DNA from: Bacillota bacterium
GTDB lineage: Bacteria > Bacillota > Clostridia > Lachnospirales > Lachnospiraceae
Reading direction: 5' to 3'
Assembly (NCBI GenBank): GCA_023399055.1
Contig: JAEWQV010000034.1
Location: 357,721-421,720 of the forward strand
DNA: 64,000 nucleotides
Shown one piece after another: positions 60,467 through 64,000 of the stretch. Each line of letters opens with the position of its first letter. The stretch's first letter is position 1. The position numbers were made by a program, and so were the translations under genes. The notes under the pieces are model-generated. The model was not told the origin of the DNA, did no database searches, and was given only the letters and a program-made list of their open reading frames with translations.

Positions 60467-62587
60467 ATGAAGACAGTTAAAATGAAAATGACATTGCTTT
60501 TTGGAGTTCTAATGACGGTAATATGCGTAGGGTTGGCAGCGTCTTCGTTTATTACAGCAGAAAATGCTTTAATTGATAAAACAAAGAATTCTATCAAATC
60601 TTTATCCTATCAAGCTGCGAAATCAGTAGATGCTAGATTATCAAATTATCTCAACATTATGGAAGCACTAACCTATAACGAATTATTTCTCAATCCTCAA
60701 GATTCAGAAGGATACGAAAAGAGCATTACTGAGTTTTTGAAAAAGGAAGTAGTAGTAGGCGAATATATACATATGGCTTTTGTGAGTAATGATGGAAATG
60801 CTTTATACGAGGATGGAAGTTATGAAAAATTAAAAGAAGCGGATTATTTTAAACAAGCCTTATCAGGAGAGCGAGTGGTTACAGCCCCAAGGTTTTCTGA
60901 AAGTAACGAATTGGTGATGATTTATGCAGTACCGGTTAAACACAATAATCAGATAAATGGTGTACTTATCGGTATAAGGGATGGCTTTGAACTTGGTAAC
61001 TTGGCTGGAGAAGCAGCTGATGGCAAGACAGGAAGTGCATTTGTCATTAATTCAAGTGGAAATACAATTGCACATTCTAATAAGGATATGATGCAGAACC
61101 TATTAAATTCACTTTCTATCAATTCGCAGCAATCCCAAGGAGAAGTGGATTCTGTATCATCGGCTACAGCCGTAACAGCGACAGAATCTACAGAAAATGC
61201 AGATATGACTAAGGGACCAGAAGTTAATTCTAGCACAGAGGGTCAGAATTTATTGGGATATTCTAATTTTGGTAACCTTCAATTAGCAATGGCTGAAGGA
61301 AAAGCTGGGTATGGCGAATACGAATATGATGGCACAAGTAAGATACTTGGTTATGCTCCTATTGAAAGTCTTGGTTGGTCAATTGGAATTGAAATTAACA
61401 AGGCCGAAGCCTTAAGTGGAATTGATGAATTAACAAAGAACTTTACTATTATAGGTAGTATGTTCTTTGTTGTTGCATTAATTATTGTATATATGGTGGC
61501 AAGGCAAATGTCAAAGCCAATTGAACATTTAACAAATATCAGTTATCAAATGTCTAATGGTGACTATTCTGTTGAGCCTGAAGCAAAATATACAAGAAGA
61601 AAAGATGAAATGGGTCGACTTGCCTTGGCATTTCGTGCAATTACGGATGCTACAAAAATATTGCTACAAAATAATGTAGATATCTCAAAGCAAATATCTG
61701 ACACCTCGCAGCAGCTGGACTATATGATTCAACAGTTCACTAAGATGATGAAAGAGATATCTTTGGCTGTAGATCAAATTGCCAATGGTAATCTGGAACA
61801 GGCTGAAAATACACAGCGTGGTGCTTATCGGATGAGTGAAATGGAGAAGTTAATTGAGCAAGGGCAATCAAATATGCTTGGTCTGCACAACTCCTCGGAC
61901 AAGGTGGAGCAGTTAAAAGAGGAAGGCTTCGTCCTATTAGACGATTTGGTGAAAAAGACAGCAGCAAGTAGTAAGCTTACAAAAGAAATTAATGAGGAAT
62001 TTGCAGAGACCAATAAGAGTGCAGCGAAGATATCAGACATCAGTCTTAAGATTGGAAACATAACGAAACAGACAAAACTCCTGGCACTGAATGCCTCTAT
62101 TGAAGCTGCAAGAGCAGGTGAAAGTGGGAAAGGATTTGCAATTGTTGCAAAAGAAGTAGAGTCTTTAACCGAGCAAACAAATAAACTTTCCAGTGAAATC
62201 AATGAGATAGTGGACGATCTCAGTATTAAGTCGACATCGTCTATTCGAAAAATGGAACAGATAGAAGGAACAACAGCTCAGCAGGCTCATAGCGTTGAAA
62301 TGACCCAGACAAAATTCCTAGGAATTGCAGAAGCAATTGAAGTAACCAGAACAAATATAGATACATTAAATATATCCATCAATGAAATGAGCAATGAGAA
62401 GAATGAAGTGGTTAAGATAATGGCGGACTTATCTGCAACCTCAGAAGAAAATGCTTCTGGTACGGAAGAAGTTTCGGCATCCGTACATGAACAGGCGGAA
62501 TATTTAGGTCAGATTGCAAGTTTAAGTGGATTGCTAAGTGATATGTCGGAGCAACTGAAGGAGCATGCAAAAAAGTATAAATTTTAA
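60467..62587 (+). CDS. Membrane methyl-accepting chemotaxis protein (dCache type)
   Basis: Chemoreceptor of 706 residues. First membrane helix at about 8-28 (LLFGVLMTVICVGLAASSF). The external double-Cache sensor has KEADYFKQALSGERVVTAPRFSESNELVMIYAVPV and GYSNFGN/GYGEYEYDG. The second helix is at about 325-345, then HAMP, then the signalling coiled coil with GNITKQTKLLALNASIEAARAGESGKGFAIVAKEVE. A Ser/Thr/Glu-rich low-complexity insertion (about 220-255) lies between the Cache subdomains. The start at 60467 lacks a nearby ribosome site except across the hairpin upstream. Confidence 0.9.
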   Translation: MKTVKMKMTLLFGVLMTVICVGLAASSFITAENALIDKTKNSIKSLSYQAAKSVDARLSNYLNIMEALTYNELFLNPQDSEGYEKSITEFLKKEVVVGEYIHMAFVSNDGNALYEDGSYEKLKEADYFKQALSGERVVTAPRFSESNELVMIYAVPVKHNNQINGVLIGIRDGFELGNLAGEAADGKTGSAFVINSSGNTIAHSNKDMMQNLLNSLSINSQQSQGEVDSVSSATAVTATESTENADMTKGPEVNSSTEGQNLLGYSNFGNLQLAMAEGKAGYGEYEYDGTSKILGYAPIESLGWSIGIEINKAEALSGIDELTKNFTIIGSMFFVVALIIVYMVARQMSKPIEHLTNISYQMSNGDYSVEPEAKYTRRKDEMGRLALAFRAITDATKILLQNNVDISKQISDTSQQLDYMIQQFTKMMKEISLAVDQIANGNLEQAENTQRGAYRMSEMEKLIEQGQSNMLGLHNSSDKVEQLKEEGFVLLDDLVKKTAASSKLTKEINEEFAETNKSAAKISDISLKIGNITKQTKLLALNASIEAARAGESGKGFAIVAKEVESLTEQTNKLSSEINEIVDDLSIKSTSSIRKMEQIEGTTAQQAHSVEMTQTKFLGIAEAIEVTRTNIDTLNISINEMSNEKNEVVKIMADLSATSEENASGTEEVSASVHEQAEYLGQIASLSGLLSDMSEQLKEHAKKYKF

Positions 62588-62653
62588 TAATTGCTGGTAC
62601 AACAGGTACAAAGGAACATGATTTTATAGAACCCCAAAGATGGAGGTATTTAG

Positions 62654-63859
62654 ATGTATATTGCAAGGCAGCCCATTTTCAATAAAGAGATGGATATTTA
62701 TGGTTATGAATTGCTTTATAGGTCATACTTTAATGCAAGTTCCTTTGGAGAAGCCAATCCTACGAATGCAACTGCAACAATTTTGAGTGACTTGTTTGAA
62801 ACAGGAATCGACCAAATTGTTGATGGTACAAAGGCATTTATTAATTTTGATTATGATTTTATTTTGTCTGATACAATTGAACTAATCGACCCAAATACAT
62901 TAGTAATAGAAGTGCTCGAAAATGTAATTGTGGACAAGCAATTGTATGATAGGTTAAAGGATTTAAAAGCTCATGGATATAAAGTAGCTCTTGATGATTT
63001 TGTAGAAAATTATGACGAGTACCAATTAGTATCGATTGCAGATATTATAAAATACGATATTATAGTGACACCGCTTGATACGATTGGCAATGAAATCAAG
63101 AAGGCACGTGAGCAAAAAAAGATTATATTAGCAGAAAAAATAGAAACGGAAGAAGAATTTTTAAAAGCAAAGCAAATGGGCTTTCATTTGTTTCAAGGAT
63201 ATTTTTTTAGTAAGCCTAGCATTATTAGTAAAGCAAATAATAAGAAGTCGACGCAAGCAAGTTATGCCAGATTAATTAATGAAGTAAAGAAGGAGGAACC
63301 CTCCTATCAGGTTTTAGCTGAAGTTATAAAAACGGATGTAAATTTGGCTTACCGATTAATGAAAATTATTAGCACCAAGCACAGTGAAGAATTGATGGAT
63401 TCAATCAAAAAAGCATTATTATATATGGGTTTTAAAGAAATTGAGAGATGGATTAACATTTTAATGTTACGCGAACTCTCTAACGAAAAACCTGTAGAAT
63501 TGTTAAGACTATCTTTGGTTCGGACTAATTTTGGTGAGTACATAGCAGCAAATAGTATCTATAAAAAAAGAAAAGCGGAAGTATCTATGATGTGTCTTTT
63601 TAGTACTTTGGATGCCATGCTGGACATGCCCATGAAGGAAGCTTTATCAGAAATTGCCGTAACAGATAATATAAAAAATGCCCTCGTTAAGGAGGATGGG
63701 GAATTGAGTCCAATATGGAAATTGATCCGTTATTACGAAGTTGGCGATTGGGAAAATGCCAGGGTATTATCAATTATAATTGATTTTGATGAGAAGAGGT
63801 TGCCAGAAGGGTATTTGAAGGCTTTAAAATATGCGAATAAAATACTTATTAGATTATAA
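62654..63859 (+). CDS. EAL-HDOD signalling protein (YuxH type)
   Basis: A 401-residue protein that begins YIARQPIFNKEMDIYGYELLYR, the standard opening of YuxH-like proteins. The EAL-derived half (about 1-205) has ELLYR in place of EAL and keeps IEVLENV and ALDDFVENY, so c-di-GMP hydrolysis is uncertain and binding only is possible. The second half is HDOD (YQVLAEVIKTDVNLAYRLMKIIS, ALLYMGFKEIERWINILML), an HD-related domain without the metal residues. It follows the chemoreceptor by 66 nt with TGGAGG before the ATG and may be part of the same signalling unit. Confidence 0.88.
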   Translation: MYIARQPIFNKEMDIYGYELLYRSYFNASSFGEANPTNATATILSDLFETGIDQIVDGTKAFINFDYDFILSDTIELIDPNTLVIEVLENVIVDKQLYDRLKDLKAHGYKVALDDFVENYDEYQLVSIADIIKYDIIVTPLDTIGNEIKKAREQKKIILAEKIETEEEFLKAKQMGFHLFQGYFFSKPSIISKANNKKSTQASYARLINEVKKEEPSYQVLAEVIKTDVNLAYRLMKIISTKHSEELMDSIKKALLYMGFKEIERWINILMLRELSNEKPVELLRLSLVRTNFGEYIAANSIYKKRKAEVSMMCLFSTLDAMLDMPMKEALSEIAVTDNIKNALVKEDGELSPIWKLIRYYEVGDWENARVLSIIIDFDEKRLPEGYLKALKYANKILIRL

Positions 63860-63914
63860 TAAATACTCCGTGAAGTTGCATATAATGAATTAATTAAACT
63901 GCAGGGGGTATAAC

Positions 63915-64000
63915 ATGCCGAACGACAAAGTAGATAATGAGTTAAGCTTGGCATTGGATGTGAATCCAGCAGATCGTGAAAAAGCAACAAATTTAGATGT
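63915..64000 (+). CDS. N-terminus of a probable S8 (subtilisin-like) peptidase, cut by window end
   Basis: Only 28 codons are visible: MPNDKVDNELSLALDVNPADRE, then KATNLDV. CAGGGGG lies before the ATG. The NELSLALD opening followed by RE..TNLDV resembles the prodomain start of Lachnospiraceae S8 peptidases of the Csp germination-protease type. This is memory of the family rather than a visible catalytic motif. Confidence 0.4.
   Translation, partial: MPNDKVDNELSLALDVNPADREKATNLD

Noticed and set aside
1..64000. tRNA, rRNA, insertion sequences, prophage or CRISPR
   Set aside because: No cloverleaf or rRNA-like sequence, no transposase or phage genes, and no regularly spaced repeats were seen.

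Overview
The window looks like chromosomal DNA of a low-GC, endospore-forming, Gram-positive anaerobe of the Clostridia. The best guess is a plant- or host-glycan-degrading member of the Lachnospiraceae resembling Lachnoclostridium phytofermentans; this is inferred from gene content and codon use, not from a search. Supporting signs are the dipicolinate synthase genes, strong AGGAGG-type ribosome binding sites, several glycan-uptake operons, LacI-type regulators, tyrosine-kinase polysaccharide genes and corrinoid-activator biology. No rRNA, tRNA, CRISPR array, insertion sequence or prophage was recognised.

Layout. 1-3129 (minus): dipicolinate synthase (spoVFA-spoVFB) followed by an asparagine synthetase that runs off the left edge. 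3409-9272: a complete oligopeptide/dipeptide ABC importer (oppABCDF). 9537-10138: a GNAT acetyltransferase behind a possible leader peptide. 10471-16832: a compact accessory cluster with a DUF-type nucleotidyltransferase, ABC exporter, PqqD-like protein, SPASM radical SAM enzyme, 106-residue peptide, HPr-kinase-like protein and S26-type peptidase. It has the logic of a ribosomally made, post-translationally modified peptide (RiPP) pathway. It runs without a break, through an 8-nt gene overlap, into a polysaccharide phospho-control module (16825-22538: CpsB-type phosphatase, anchored Ig-like protein, two Wzz/BY-kinase fusions, LCP ligase). 22682-25780: ridA, a soluble chemoreceptor and two paralogous small Gly/Cys proteins of unknown function.

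26036-33370: a maltodextrin/starch locus (LacI regulator, MalF, MalG, MalE, GH13 enzyme, surface starch-binding protein) with repeated operator-like motifs. 33706-41576: intracellular GH2 glycosidase, lipoteichoic-acid-synthase-like enzyme, FtsH and SulP transporter. 41838-54889: an amino-sugar/glycan region with nagA, nagB, a LacI regulator, a sugar nucleotidyltransferase, a NahK-like kinase, galE, a Gfo/Idh/MocA protein, a sugar ABC importer without its own ATPase, and a cytoplasmic clan GH-A-like glycosidase. Shared palindromes tie its transcription units together.

55239-64000: a ferredoxin-ASKHA corrinoid activator, a secreted Ig-like/transglutaminase-fold protein, a REC-PAS-histidine kinase, a membrane chemoreceptor, an EAL-HDOD protein, and the first codons of a probable S8 peptidase.

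The strongest candidate for an undescribed system is 10471-16832: lasso-cluster accessory genes (PqqD, HPr kinase, nucleotidyltransferase, exporter) in which the lasso cyclase and transglutaminase-like leader peptidase appear to be replaced by a SPASM radical SAM enzyme and a Ser/His S26 peptidase. They act on a peptide that carries a lasso-like YxxP leader and an EF-hand-like loop.
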